A DNA stretch of 12,882 nucleotides from NCBI GenBank assembly GCA_964453915.1, contig CAYVPW010000032.1, positions 1-12,882 on the forward strand, read 5' to 3'. The notes below the pieces were generated by a model, which ran no database searches, had not been told where the DNA came from, and worked only from the letters and a program-made list of their open reading frames with translations. Within the stretch, counting starts at the first letter, position 1. Each line of letters starts with the position of its first letter. The stretch is from UBA1259 sp964453915 (GTDB lineage: Bacteria; Bacillota; Clostridia; Christensenellales; Borkfalkiaceae). This document shows, piece after piece, positions 6,286 through 12,882 of the stretch. Made by a program: the position numbers and the translations under genes.

Positions 6286-7153
6286 AATTCCTTCTTAAAT
6301 ATAAATAATCGGTAAATTCCAACAAAAAGCCACTGTTCGGAATCAATGACAAAATACTTTTACAAAGTTCGTAATATTCCTTTGCTTTATTTTTTGCCCC
6401 GTCCAAACCGTAAACTTTTACGGCGGAAAGTTTATTTTCGTCTTTATGCGGTGTTTTGCCTATCGTACTTAGTTCACCTTCAACGTCTAAAACATCGTCT
6501 GTTATTTGAAATAAATACCCCAAATTTTCACCGTATGCTTTTAATAAATCAAAACTTTTTTCTCCGCATAAAATAGATGCGCAGCCTAAGGCGGCTATCA
6601 AAAGTTTTCCGGTTTTATTTAGATAAATTTTATTTAGCGCCTCTTCGGAAATATCTGTAGAATTTTCGTTTTCCATATCCAAAACTTGACCGAAAATCAT
6701 TCCCAAATAACCCGAACATTCCGCAACAAATTTTAGCGCTTTCGCCTCTTTCTCTCCAAAGCACTTTTTAGAAAGCGCAGTTTCAAAGGCAAGATTAAGC
6801 AATCCGTCTCCGGTAAGAACGCCAACCGCTTCTCCGAATTTTTTATGTGTAGAAAGCTTGCCCCTTCTGTAATCGTCGTTATCCATACACGGCAAATCGT
6901 CGTGCACTAAAGAGTAAGAATGAATAAACTCTATGGCAAGTGCAAAATTTATAACGTCTTCTTTATGTGCCCCTAAAATCTCGGCGGTTGCCATAAGCAA
7001 CACGGGGCGCACCCTTTTGCCACCGTTTTTTACAGCGTATTCAATGCTCTTTTCAATCGTTCCGCAACGATTTTGCTTTACCGAATCAAAAAAAGTACAA
7101 AGTTCTTTATTAAAATATTCTAGATATTCGTTATATTTAGAACTAATTATCAC
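6284..7153 (-). CDS. ispA: Farnesyl-diphosphate synthase type polyprenyl synthetase
   Basis: IspA condenses isopentenyl diphosphate with allylic diphosphates to make geranyl and farnesyl diphosphate, which feed undecaprenyl carrier and other isoprenoid synthesis. The 289 residues show GGKRVRP (44-50), the first Asp-rich motif DDLPCMDND (85-93) with the four-residue insert typical of bacterial short-chain synthases, and the second Asp-rich motif DDVLD (219-223). I chose GTG 7153 because AGGAG lies 8 bases upstream. A GTG at 7174 in the same frame would overlap folD by 32 bases. The chosen start overlaps the folD stop by 11 bases. In B. subtilis xseA and xseB lie between folD and ispA, and dxs follows ispA; none is here. 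The product could make FPP or a slightly longer chain. Confidence 0.93.
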   Translation of the reverse strand: MIISSKYNEYLEYFNKELCTFFDSVKQNRCGTIEKSIEYAVKNGGKRVRPVLLMATAEILGAHKEDVINFALAIEFIHSYSLVHDDLPCMDNDDYRRGKLSTHKKFGEAVGVLTGDGLLNLAFETALSKKCFGEKEAKALKFVAECSGYLGMIFGQVLDMENENSTDISEEALNKIYLNKTGKLLIAALGCASILCGEKSFDLLKAYGENLGYLFQITDDVLDVEGELSTIGKTPHKDENKLSAVKVYGLDGAKNKAKEYYELCKSILSLIPNSGFLLEFTDYLYLRRN

Positions 7154-8000
7154 TTTCCGCTCTCCTAAAAGCACAATTAACAGTGTTTTCTAAAAGCATT
7201 GCAATAGTCATAGGTCCTACGCCGCCCGGAACGGGAGATATATAAGCCGCTTTTTTAGAAACGTTTTCAAAATCCACGTCCCCTTTCAAGCCGTTTTCGG
7301 TTCTGTTTATACCAACGTCTATAATCACGGCACCTTCTTTAACCATATCCGCCGTTAAAAATTCCGGTTTACCGATAGCCGCAACTATTATATCCGCACC
7401 TAAACAAATTTCCTTCAAATTTTTAGTTTTGCTATGACAAACCGTTACGGTGCATTCTTCTTGCAATAAAAGAAGCGCCATAGGCTTCCCTACGATATTG
7501 CTTCTTCCTATAACTACGGCGTTTTTTCCACATAACTCTATATTTTTGCTTTTTAGCATTTTAATAACGCCAAAAGGCGTGCAAGACACGGTGCACTCTT
7601 TACCCAAAAGCAAATTTCCAACGTTTTGAGCCAAAAACCCGTCAACGTCTTTTTCGGGCGGAATTAAAGATAAAATCTTATTCTCGTCTATATGTTTAGG
7701 CAACGGAAGTTGCACTAAAATTCCGTCTACAGCGTCGTTTTTGCCAAGTTCGCTAACAAGTTCGGCAACTTCGTTAAAAGAAGAATTTTCCGGCAAAGAA
7801 AAAGATAAGGATTTAATACCGACGTATTCCGATGCCGTTATTTTGTTTTTAACGTATACTTTAGATGCGGGATTTTCGCCAACCAAAACTACCGCCAAAG
7901 CAATATCTCTTGCGTATTTGCTCTTAAAATCCGCAACTTTAATTTTTAATTCGTCTTTAAGGCTCTGAGAAAGAGCCTTTCCGTCTATAATTTCCGCCAC
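7143..8000 (-). CDS. folD: Bifunctional methylenetetrahydrofolate dehydrogenase/cyclohydrolase FolD
   Basis: FolD interconverts 5,10-methylene-THF and 10-formyl-THF in the cytoplasm, supplying one-carbon units for purines and formyl-Met. The 285 residues are full length. Visible motifs are PASKVYVKNK with the catalytic Lys53 of the YVxxK signature, DGILVQLPLPKHI (about 92-104), PPEKDVDGF (114-122), the nucleotide-binding GRSNIVGKP (165-173) and PVPGGVGPMT (256-265). The start is GTG with GGAG 8 bases upstream, inside the end of nusB; the gap to nusB is two bases. The end overlaps the start of ispA. The order nusB-folD is conserved in Firmicutes. Confidence 0.97.
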   Translation of the reverse strand: MAEIIDGKALSQSLKDELKIKVADFKSKYARDIALAVVLVGENPASKVYVKNKITASEYVGIKSLSFSLPENSSFNEVAELVSELGKNDAVDGILVQLPLPKHIDENKILSLIPPEKDVDGFLAQNVGNLLLGKECTVSCTPFGVIKMLKSKNIELCGKNAVVIGRSNIVGKPMALLLLQEECTVTVCHSKTKNLKEICLGADIIVAAIGKPEFLTADMVKEGAVIIDVGINRTENGLKGDVDFENVSKKAAYISPVPGGVGPMTIAMLLENTVNCAFRRAESDN

Positions 8001-8002
8001 TT

Positions 8003-8395
8003 TTATTTCTCCGAAACGTATTTAGCCAAAATGCCGTTAACAAAATCCGTACTCTTTTCCGTAGAATATTTTGCAGATAAATTAACCGCCTCGTTAACAA
8101 CCACCGCAACGGGCGTATCTTTGCAATTATCATACTCTGCCATACCAATCAAAAGAGCACATTTATCGGCATTAAAAACCCTATTTAATTTATATCCGTC
8201 CGCAAGACGGTCTATTTCACTCAAATATTCGTCGTACTTGGCGTCCACGTACCCAAGCAATTCAACCGCAAATTCTTTGTCCTTTACAGAAAGAGCGGAA
8301 TCTTTTGACAAAACTTCAAAAAGCCCTTCATCACAAGAGTTGAAGAGCCTTGAAAAAATATACTTAAACACAACTTCGCGAGCAACACTTCTCAT
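8003..8395 (-). CDS. nusB: Transcription antitermination factor NusB
   Basis: NusB binds boxA RNA with NusE (S10) and joins the antitermination complex on rRNA operons. The 130 residues are a typical length and all-helical in character. The N-terminal MRSVAREVVFKYIF segment corresponds to the family's arginine-rich, RNA-facing first helix (usually RxxAxxxLF). The C-terminal PVAVVVNEAVNLSAKYS and STDFVNGILAKYV match the strongly conserved final helices. The ATG start has AGGAA upstream. It lies 15 bases after asp23 and just before folD, the usual Firmicute arrangement. Confidence 0.94.
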   Translation of the reverse strand: MRSVAREVVFKYIFSRLFNSCDEGLFEVLSKDSALSVKDKEFAVELLGYVDAKYDEYLSEIDRLADGYKLNRVFNADKCALLIGMAEYDNCKDTPVAVVVNEAVNLSAKYSTEKSTDFVNGILAKYVSEK

Positions 8396-8410
8396 AAGTA
8401 ATTCCTTTTA

Positions 8411-8779
8411 TTATTCTTCTGACACAACTGGCGTAGATATATCGTTAAAAGAAACGTTTTTAACGTGCACGTTTACACTGTCTATATGATAATCAGTCAT
8501 CGCTTCTACGTTATGTCTAATCGCTTCTTGAACCCTAAAAGCCACGTCCGAAACGCATTGATGAAAATTCATTTTAATATCAACGTCTATTTCTATACCG
8601 TTTTTTCCAAAATTTACCTTTATTGCGCTGCTACGGTTTTTCTTGTTGGGAGATTTAGAATACAATTCTACGTTTTCTAGTTCGTTAACTGCAAGCAAAA
8701 CAATTCCGTCAACAATGCCGTCCCCGTAAATAATCTTGTTTTCGCGCTTATTTTGGGTATATTTTTTTAAGTGAGTCAT
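8411..8779 (-). CDS. Asp23/Gls24 family envelope stress protein
   Basis: This 122-residue protein matches the Asp23/Gls24 (DUF322) family, equivalent by position to B. subtilis YqhY. The family's exact biochemical role is unsettled. Asp23 of Staphylococcus aureus sits near the membrane and is linked to cell-envelope stress, and YqhY is linked to the acetyl-CoA carboxylase genes accBC beside it. Visible features are a polar N-terminus, a GDGIVDGIVLLAVNELENVE segment where the family has its IAGIAA-GV motif, a central strand IKVNFGKNGIEIDVDIKM, the helix VAFRVQEAIRHNVEAMT and the final strand SVNVHVKNVSF. Here the accBC partners are missing upstream and spoIIIAH takes their place. AAGGGAT precedes the ATG. 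Confidence 0.88.
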   Translation of the reverse strand: MTHLKKYTQNKRENKIIYGDGIVDGIVLLAVNELENVELYSKSPNKKNRSSAIKVNFGKNGIEIDVDIKMNFHQCVSDVAFRVQEAIRHNVEAMTDYHIDSVNVHVKNVSFNDISTPVVSEE

Positions 8780-8809
8780 TTCTTATCCCTTTACAAAACG
8801 TTTTTATTT

Positions 8810-8818
8810 ATTTTAACA
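8810..8818 (-). promoter_or_regulatory. Candidate vegetative promoter of the asp23-nusB operon
   Basis: The 66-base spoIIIAH-asp23 gap has an extended -10 element on the minus strand, TG-T-TAAAAT (TAAAAT at 8810-8815, TG at 8817-8818). The -35 position is poor (TATGCA). The predicted start near 8803 leaves a leader of about 24 bases containing AAGGGAT. A promoter is expected here because spoIIIA is a mother-cell sporulation operon, while nusB, folD and ispA are needed in growth. The palindrome AAAACGTTTT (8795-8804) spans the predicted start. Confidence 0.4.
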
Positions 8819-8845
8819 TAAATATTTTGTTTTGCATAGTGTTTT

Positions 8846-9325
8846 TTAAGAAATAGGAATAATTTTTACGTTTTCAGGCGAAGCAACACATTCTTCGTTT
8901 ATAATCGTATAAATCAAAATTGCGTCGTCCGCACTTAAATTTTCGGATTTTGCAATAACGTTCACGTTATCAGATTCTAAACCAATCACCACAACAACGT
9001 CTTCAAAACCGTATGCTTTTATAAGATTTTCAAGCAAAAGTTCCTTTTCCGTCATAGAAGTAAGTTCAACCTTCATAGCAAGTGCTTCGTTATATTCGGC
9101 ACTATTTTTTTCGGCACTCTCTAACACGGAATTAAGTTGCAAAAGTTCTTCGTTTCTGGTTGTCAACCTTTCGTTTCTGTATTGCGAAAAATAATTTGCC
9201 GAACTACTTGCCAAAGTATCGTCGGCAACACCGCTTTCACCGGTCAGTATAAAGTTAAAAACGGCGGTAATTGCAAGCAATGCAATCATACAGGATAAAA
9301 TAACTACTTTCTTTTTTTTAGACAT
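8846..9325 (-). CDS. spoIIIAH: Stage III sporulation protein AH
   Basis: SpoIIIAH sits in the mother-cell membrane, and its outer domain forms a ring that locks onto forespore SpoIIQ across the intermembrane space. The 159 residues have a basic start (SKKKK), one membrane segment at about 8-27, a polar linker and a helical stretch at about 45-100, then a C-terminal domain with YGFEDVVVVIG and the NLSADDAILIYTIINE helix typical of the YscJ/FliF-like ring fold. AAGGAG precedes the ATG. It is shorter than the B. subtilis protein (about 218), mainly in the linker. It is the last gene of the spoIIIA operon here. Confidence 0.94.
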   Translation of the reverse strand: MSKKKKVVILSCMIALLAITAVFNFILTGESGVADDTLASSSANYFSQYRNERLTTRNEELLQLNSVLESAEKNSAEYNEALAMKVELTSMTEKELLLENLIKAYGFEDVVVVIGLESDNVNVIAKSENLSADDAILIYTIINEECVASPENVKIIPIS

Positions 9326-9337
9326 AACATTCTCCTT

Positions 9338-9844
9338 TTACTTCATCGATAAAATTTCTATTTGTCCTACGCTTATATTCAAAAGCGACACCGTCGCCTG
9401 TTGAATTCTTTTCATAACAGCAATATTTTTAGCACCTTCTGCAACGATTAATACCCCCGTTATTTTAGGGTACATTTCTTTTATAACAACCGTTTTTCCG
9501 TTTACGATTATAGGCGTTTCTTCTATTACGGTGCTATTTCCCGTACCCGTGGTTGTTGTTTTATTTGCCAAAACTGTTTCCATTCCGGAATCCACTGTAA
9601 TAACAACGGAAACTTTTCCAACTCCCTCAACCCTACAAAGAGTGTTTTTTAACCTGTTTTCTAAATCGTTTACGTAAGATAAAACCTTGTCTTCAGCCAC
9701 GTTATCGTCTTTTTCTCCGCTAAAACCTATAAAAACAAAACAAACCATCAAAACGGATATTACAACAATTACGATTATTTGTAATTTTTTACTCGATTTT
9801 ATCCTATCAATAATATTTATTTTGCCGTTTTCGTTTTTATTCAT
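9338..9844 (-). CDS. spoIIIAG: Stage III sporulation protein AG
   Basis: SpoIIIAG forms a large membrane-associated ring in the mother-cell to forespore channel. The 168 residues show a short cytoplasmic start, one membrane segment at about 24-42, a linker, then a ring-building domain: LSYVNDLENRLKNTLCRVEGVGKVSVVITVDSG motifs followed by the inserted beta region and YPKITGVLIVAEGAKN, with a final helix KRIQQATVSLLNI and strand. The IEETPIIVNG segment belongs to the beta-triangle insertion of the family. It overlaps the end of spoIIIAF by 8 bases, so the two are probably coupled, and lies 12 bases before spoIIIAH. B. subtilis SpoIIIAG is somewhat longer (about 229). Confidence 0.95.
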   Translation of the reverse strand: MNKNENGKINIIDRIKSSKKLQIIVIVVISVLMVCFVFIGFSGEKDDNVAEDKVLSYVNDLENRLKNTLCRVEGVGKVSVVITVDSGMETVLANKTTTTGTGNSTVIEETPIIVNGKTVVIKEMYPKITGVLIVAEGAKNIAVMKRIQQATVSLLNISVGQIEILSMK

Positions 9845-10322
9845 AAAACACCACGCTATTTTGATTTATTCCGAAATATTCAGCAATGCTTGACCTTGAC
9901 TTTTCTTTATTATTTATATGCTTGTTTTTATCTTCAATAACCGAAACGTCTAAATAAACCGTAATTTTATTTATTTTATAATCAAAATTCTTTTCATCGA
10001 CAAAATCAATCAAAATATCCTTACAAATCAAGTCGTTTTTACTTAAAACGTTTTTGCAAATGGCTTGATACCCGTTTTTTCTCTCTTGTAAAAAATAAGA
10101 CAAATATTCTTCTTCTAAATTTAATTGATAATCGCTGCTAAAATCAAAGGATATATCTTTATTTGCACCTGATAAAGACAAAACCGGTTTTATAAAAACA
10201 AAAACACACAAAAAAGAAAAAACGGTTTTTATAACGGAAGCGGTTTTTCCGTTTGGAATAATCAAAGAAAAAACCGTGGTTAAAAGAATTGTTCCGGAAA
10301 GGCTTAAAATCCACTCTTTCAT
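9837..10322 (-). CDS. spoIIIAF: Stage III sporulation protein AF
   Basis: SpoIIIAF is a mother-cell membrane protein of the SpoIIIA complex with a ring-building-like soluble domain. Starting at ATG 10322 gives MKEWILSL, matching the family's usual MxFLTEWV-type beginning, and 161 residues. Two hydrophobic segments lie at about 5-24 and 31-50, followed by a polar domain with KNVLSKNDLICKDILIDFV and the strand KINKITVYLDVSV. An in-frame ATG at 10340 would overlap spoIIIAE, but neither start has a strong ribosome binding site. The chosen ATG lies one base after the spoIIIAE TGA, which favours coupling. Confidence 0.9.
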   Translation of the reverse strand: MKEWILSLSGTILLTTVFSLIIPNGKTASVIKTVFSFLCVFVFIKPVLSLSGANKDISFDFSSDYQLNLEEEYLSYFLQERKNGYQAICKNVLSKNDLICKDILIDFVDEKNFDYKINKITVYLDVSVIEDKNKHINNKEKSRSSIAEYFGINQNSVVFYE

Positions 10323-10323
10323 A

Positions 10324-11487
10324 TCATAAAACAACCGCATTTGCGGAAAAAATCATCATTAAAACGTTTATAAACAGCATAAAAGCAACCATAAGCAGAG
10401 CAACCAACAAAAAATTAACGCATCTCCCTATCGCTAAACAAAAATCTGATATATTAGAATCAGACAAAGGCTCTATTATCGCTGCCGAAAATTTTAATAT
10501 AAGCATAAAAGCCGCAATTAGAATTACAGGAGATAAAACAGTATAAAAAATCAAAAACACACCTACGATACCAACAGAATTTTTTATTAAAACACTGCCG
10601 GCAATTATTACGTCGAACCCATCTTTTAAAAATCCACCTATAATAGGCACGGAATTAGACAGCAAGTATTTTGCCGCTTTAACCGAAATACCGTCGTAAA
10701 AAGTTCCACCTATTCCCTGCACGAAAGTAAAAATTCCAAAAACTGAAATTATAATACCTATAATCCACTTTATTATTCCCGCAATAAAGTCCGCCGTATT
10801 TTTCAATCTTATACCGGAAGATAAATTAGAAAGTATAGTAAATATCATCATAAAAGATATAAGAGGCATAATAACCGCATTTATTATTTGAACAACGCCG
10901 CCGGATAGAAATACGGACGATGGTTTTATTGTAGACGCAACGCTTCCGCCACCTGTTGCAACAATCAACGTAATGATTATGGGTGATATAATCTCATTGA
11001 GTTTAGATAGGTTTTGTATAGCGTTTTTTACTTCCAAAAAAATTGAAAGCACTTGTGTAAAAACTAAAAGAATTATACTACCAATACAAGCAAAATAAAT
11101 TATTTCTTGTATTGTATCTTGCAAAAACACCCCTTTAATATTCTTTATAATTCCCAAAAACACGGCAATCACGATTACCGTTAAAAAAACCGGCAACAAA
11201 TCTAAAAATTTATAAAACACCATATTAAACGCATAATTAAAAAAACCAGCATAATTATACTCAAACTTTCCGCTTAACATATCTTTAATTTTTTCAATTA
11301 CACCTTGTCCTTCATTTGTTTGCAAATTATTAAAATAATCTTCCAAACCTTCCAAATCGATTTTATCTAACTGTTCTTGAATAGAATCAGAAAGTTCGTC
11401 TGCCCTTACGGTTTTATGATTAGAAAAAGCAAAACAACACAAAACAGGTAAAAGTAGGATAATAAATAATACCTTAGTTTTTTTCAT
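10324..11487 (-). CDS. spoIIIAE: Stage III sporulation protein AE
   Basis: SpoIIIAE is the largest integral membrane protein of the spoIIIA channel complex and resembles export-apparatus membrane proteins. The 387 residues match the usual length of about 390. A signal peptide covers about 1-29 (ending near VRA), then a charged helical segment DELSDSIQEQLDKIDLEGLEDYF at the domain start. Seven or so hydrophobic segments follow, with the conserved motifs GGGSVASTIKPSS, GGTFYDGISVKAAKYLL and LIFYTVLSPVILI. The glycine- and serine-rich loops are typical. Its ATG overlaps the spoIIIAD stop (ATGA), and its end is one base from the preferred spoIIIAF start. Confidence 0.97.
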   Translation of the reverse strand: MKKTKVLFIILLLPVLCCFAFSNHKTVRADELSDSIQEQLDKIDLEGLEDYFNNLQTNEGQGVIEKIKDMLSGKFEYNYAGFFNYAFNMVFYKFLDLLPVFLTVIVIAVFLGIIKNIKGVFLQDTIQEIIYFACIGSIILLVFTQVLSIFLEVKNAIQNLSKLNEIISPIIITLIVATGGGSVASTIKPSSVFLSGGVVQIINAVIMPLISFMMIFTILSNLSSGIRLKNTADFIAGIIKWIIGIIISVFGIFTFVQGIGGTFYDGISVKAAKYLLSNSVPIIGGFLKDGFDVIIAGSVLIKNSVGIVGVFLIFYTVLSPVILIAAFMLILKFSAAIIEPLSDSNISDFCLAIGRCVNFLLVALLMVAFMLFINVLMMIFSANAVVL

Positions 11488-11864
11488 TGTACCAACGTTG
11501 TAATAAGATTTATCAAAGAATATAATATAGGCAAAGAAACGCTTAAAATAATAAGTTTTCCAACAAAAACCAACTTGTCCGCTAAGCCTTTAAGCCCAAA
11601 ATCTTCTATTGTCCCTGCGCCAAATTCCACGATATATCCTATAGATATAATTTTATAAATTATTGATAAAAGTTCTTCATCAAGCCCGGTCATTTCAAAT
11701 ATCTTATTTATAAACTCAATGTTTTCGGCAACGTAGTTTATAGAAAAGTCTATCAAAATAATTCCGCCGCAAACTAACGCCAAAGAATAATATTCACTCT
11801 GTATTCCCCTCAAAAAAACAATTATAAGGGCACAAATCATGGCAATTAAAACTATTTGCGTCAT
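11484..11864 (-). CDS. spoIIIAD: Stage III sporulation protein AD
   Basis: SpoIIIAD is a small membrane protein of the spoIIIA complex, usually about 130 residues; this one has 126. Hydrophobic segments lie at about 3-19, 28-46 and 98-120. The conserved stretch IIYKIISIGYIVEFGAGTIEDFG, with the EFG and D/E residues typical of the family, lies in the middle. The gene starts one base after the spoIIIAC stop and ends in a four-base overlap with spoIIIAE, so translation is probably coupled along the operon. Confidence 0.95.
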   Translation of the reverse strand: MTQIVLIAMICALIIVFLRGIQSEYYSLALVCGGIILIDFSINYVAENIEFINKIFEMTGLDEELLSIIYKIISIGYIVEFGAGTIEDFGLKGLADKLVFVGKLIILSVSLPILYSLINLITTLVQ

Positions 11865-11865
11865 T

Positions 11866-12063
11866 TTAATATAAATTAAAGATATTATTTATACTTTCAA
11901 AAAGTTCGCTAATCATTCCTATAACCAAAGTCATAACGATTATAAGCCCCGCAATGGCAACAAAAGTTGCTATATCATCTCTATCGCTTTTTTTTAATAT
12001 TTGACATATCACCGCAACTAAAATACCTATTGCTGCGATTTTTAATATTATTCCAACGTCCAT
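11866..12063 (-). CDS. spoIIIAC: Stage III sporulation protein AC
   Basis: SpoIIIAC is a very small membrane protein, about 68 residues in relatives and 65 here. It has two hydrophobic segments at about 5-22 and 33-52, joined by the polar loop KKSDRDDIATF. This loop is the family's most recognisable feature (usually a KxxGRDE/D pattern). The protein resembles the small membrane subunits of secretion-system export gates. It starts 5 bases after spoIIIAB and stops one base before spoIIIAD. Confidence 0.95.
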   Translation of the reverse strand: MDVGIILKIAAIGILVAVICQILKKSDRDDIATFVAIAGLIIVMTLVIGMISELFESINNIFNLY

Positions 12064-12068
12064 AATAC

Positions 12069-12539
12069 CTACAATAACAAAACAAAAACAAGCAATCCTA
12101 TAAGAACACCCATTTTTATATATAACTTTTTATACTTTGTTTCTTCTAACTTGCTTTTTTCCAAGTTTTCTGTTAAAAATTTTTCCGCTTGTCCTATAAT
12201 ATTCATTTGTGTTTTTATATCCGAACCGCCTATTTCTTTTAGGTATAAGTCTAAATATTCAATTTCTTCTTTATTTAAAAAAGACGGATTTATCGGCTTT
12301 ATATTATTTTTAATCAAAAACCTATCCTTAATTTTAGAGTTAAAATAATCACTTTCAAATTCGCAGTCTTTTACAAGACTTTTTACGGTTTTTTGAGAGA
12401 AAGACACCTCGTTTTTTAATAACGAATTAAACCTGTTAAAAGCCGAATAAAATTTTCTTTTATCCGTAAATTTTCTTGCCAAAAAAACGCTTAACAATAC
12501 GGATAAAACAAAAGCAAATAATCCTAAAAGAAAACTCAA
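12069..12539 (-). CDS. spoIIIAB: Stage III sporulation protein AB
   Basis: SpoIIIAB is a membrane-anchored protein related to type II/IV secretion platform proteins and probably works with the SpoIIIAA ATPase. The 156 residues (about 171 in B. subtilis) show hydrophobic ends: about 3-20 and the last 15 or so, LYIKMGVLIGLLVFVLLL. Between them lies a helical charged domain. Recognisable features are FLARKFTDKRKFYSAFNRFNSLL near the start and KEIGGSDIKTQMN. The start is the unusual codon TTG at 12537-12539, overlapping the spoIIIAA stop (TTGA). AAGGAG lies 11 bases upstream, at the long end of workable spacing. No better start is seen. Confidence 0.92.
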   Translation of the reverse strand: MSFLLGLFAFVLSVLLSVFLARKFTDKRKFYSAFNRFNSLLKNEVSFSQKTVKSLVKDCEFESDYFNSKIKDRFLIKNNIKPINPSFLNKEEIEYLDLYLKEIGGSDIKTQMNIIGQAEKFLTENLEKSKLEETKYKKLYIKMGVLIGLLVFVLLL

Positions 12540-12882
12540 ATTATATTAAACTCCTTATCAAAAACGCCTTCTATCTTTCCCATTTCTCCGTTTTTAGATA
12601 AAACAACGTATCTTTCAAAAAGACTGTCATTAAAAAAATCTTTATTTTTCAACTCGATTATATTTCCAGCGTGACAAGAGGCAAGTATTTGCACACCTGA
12701 ATTTACAGATTCTTTTATAAAATCCCAGTCCGCTTGCCCCTGCAACTCGTCCGTGATAACGATTTCCGGTGAAAGCGACCTTATTCCGTAATTAAACGCA
12801 TAAGATTTATCGCAATATTTTATCACGTCTATATTTACGCCACTTACAGAAGAAAATTCTCCCCTCTCATCTATTATTAAAA
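12536..12882 (-). CDS. spoIIIAA: Stage III sporulation protein AA, C-terminal part
   Basis: SpoIIIAA is the cytoplasmic secretion-type ATPase thought to power or assemble the mother-cell to forespore channel. Only about 115 C-terminal codons lie in the window; the frame is open to the edge at 12882. The part seen begins with LIIDERGEF, equivalent to the family's DERSEIA box. It continues through GIRSLSPEIVITDEL, holding the Walker B strand and its acidic residues, and QILASCHAGNI, holding the conserved His after the sensor strand (usually TxHG). Walker A should lie just beyond the edge. A GTG at 12826 is an internal codon, not the start. Synteny with spoIIIAB to AH makes the call firm. Confidence 0.93.
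   Translation of the reverse strand, partial: LIIDERGEFSSVSGVNIDVIKYCDKSYAFNYGIRSLSPEIVITDELQGQADWDFIKESVNSGVQILASCHAGNIIELKNKDFFNDSLFERYVVLSKNGEMGKIEGVFDKEFNII

Noticed and set aside
147..8680. Many open frames on the plus strand, 60-150 codons long
   Set aside because: They lie opposite strongly supported minus-strand genes, have low-complexity Ser/Phe/Lys-rich translations, and show no recognisable domains or consistent ribosome sites.

Overview
This window looks like a piece of chromosome from a low-GC (about one third GC, judged by eye) spore-forming Firmicute, most likely a member of the Clostridia. The evidence is a near-complete spoIIIA operon, a SpoIVB serine protease and a sporulation-type D,D-carboxypeptidase, joined to the conserved asp23-nusB-folD-ispA-tlyA-nadK-argR-recN cluster. 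I cannot name the species. Every gene I support lies on the minus strand, so transcription runs from position 12882 towards position 1. The genes are tightly packed, mostly with overlaps or gaps of a few bases.

Region 12882-8846 holds the engulfment-stage channel operon: the C-terminal part of SpoIIIAA (cut by the window edge), then SpoIIIAB, AC, AD, AE, AF, AG and AH. These build the mother-cell half of the channel to the forespore. Region 8779-7143 is housekeeping: an Asp23/Gls24 protein, NusB and FolD. A likely vegetative promoter lies just upstream of asp23.

Region 7153-5417 holds IspA (farnesyl-diphosphate synthase type) and a TlyA rRNA 2'-O-methyltransferase gene. The tlyA reading frame is interrupted by one in-frame TAA exactly where the conserved Glu of the IKPQFE motif should be. 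The rest of TlyA continues downstream in the same frame for 72 codons. The ispA-tlyA junction also holds a perfect 10-bp hairpin with a T-run and a seven-codon mini-ORF that ends one base before tlyA.

Region 5416-2449 holds NadK, ArgR and RecN, joined by overlaps. Region 2384-94 holds SpoIVB, behind a candidate sigma-G-type promoter, and a DacF-type carboxypeptidase. Positions 1-93 are AT-rich intergenic sequence with no convincing terminator.

The cluster keeps the gene order known from Bacillus subtilis (spoIIIA, accBC, yqhY, nusB, folD, xseAB, ispA, dxs, tlyA, ahrC, recN, spoIVB, spo0A) but lacks accBC, xseAB, dxs and spo0A at their usual places. I found no CRISPR array, tRNA, rRNA, insertion sequence or phage gene. 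I do not see an undescribed system here. The most noteworthy signals are the tlyA stop codon, the ispA-tlyA leader structure, the condensed cluster and an apparent excess of the hexamer AACGTT.
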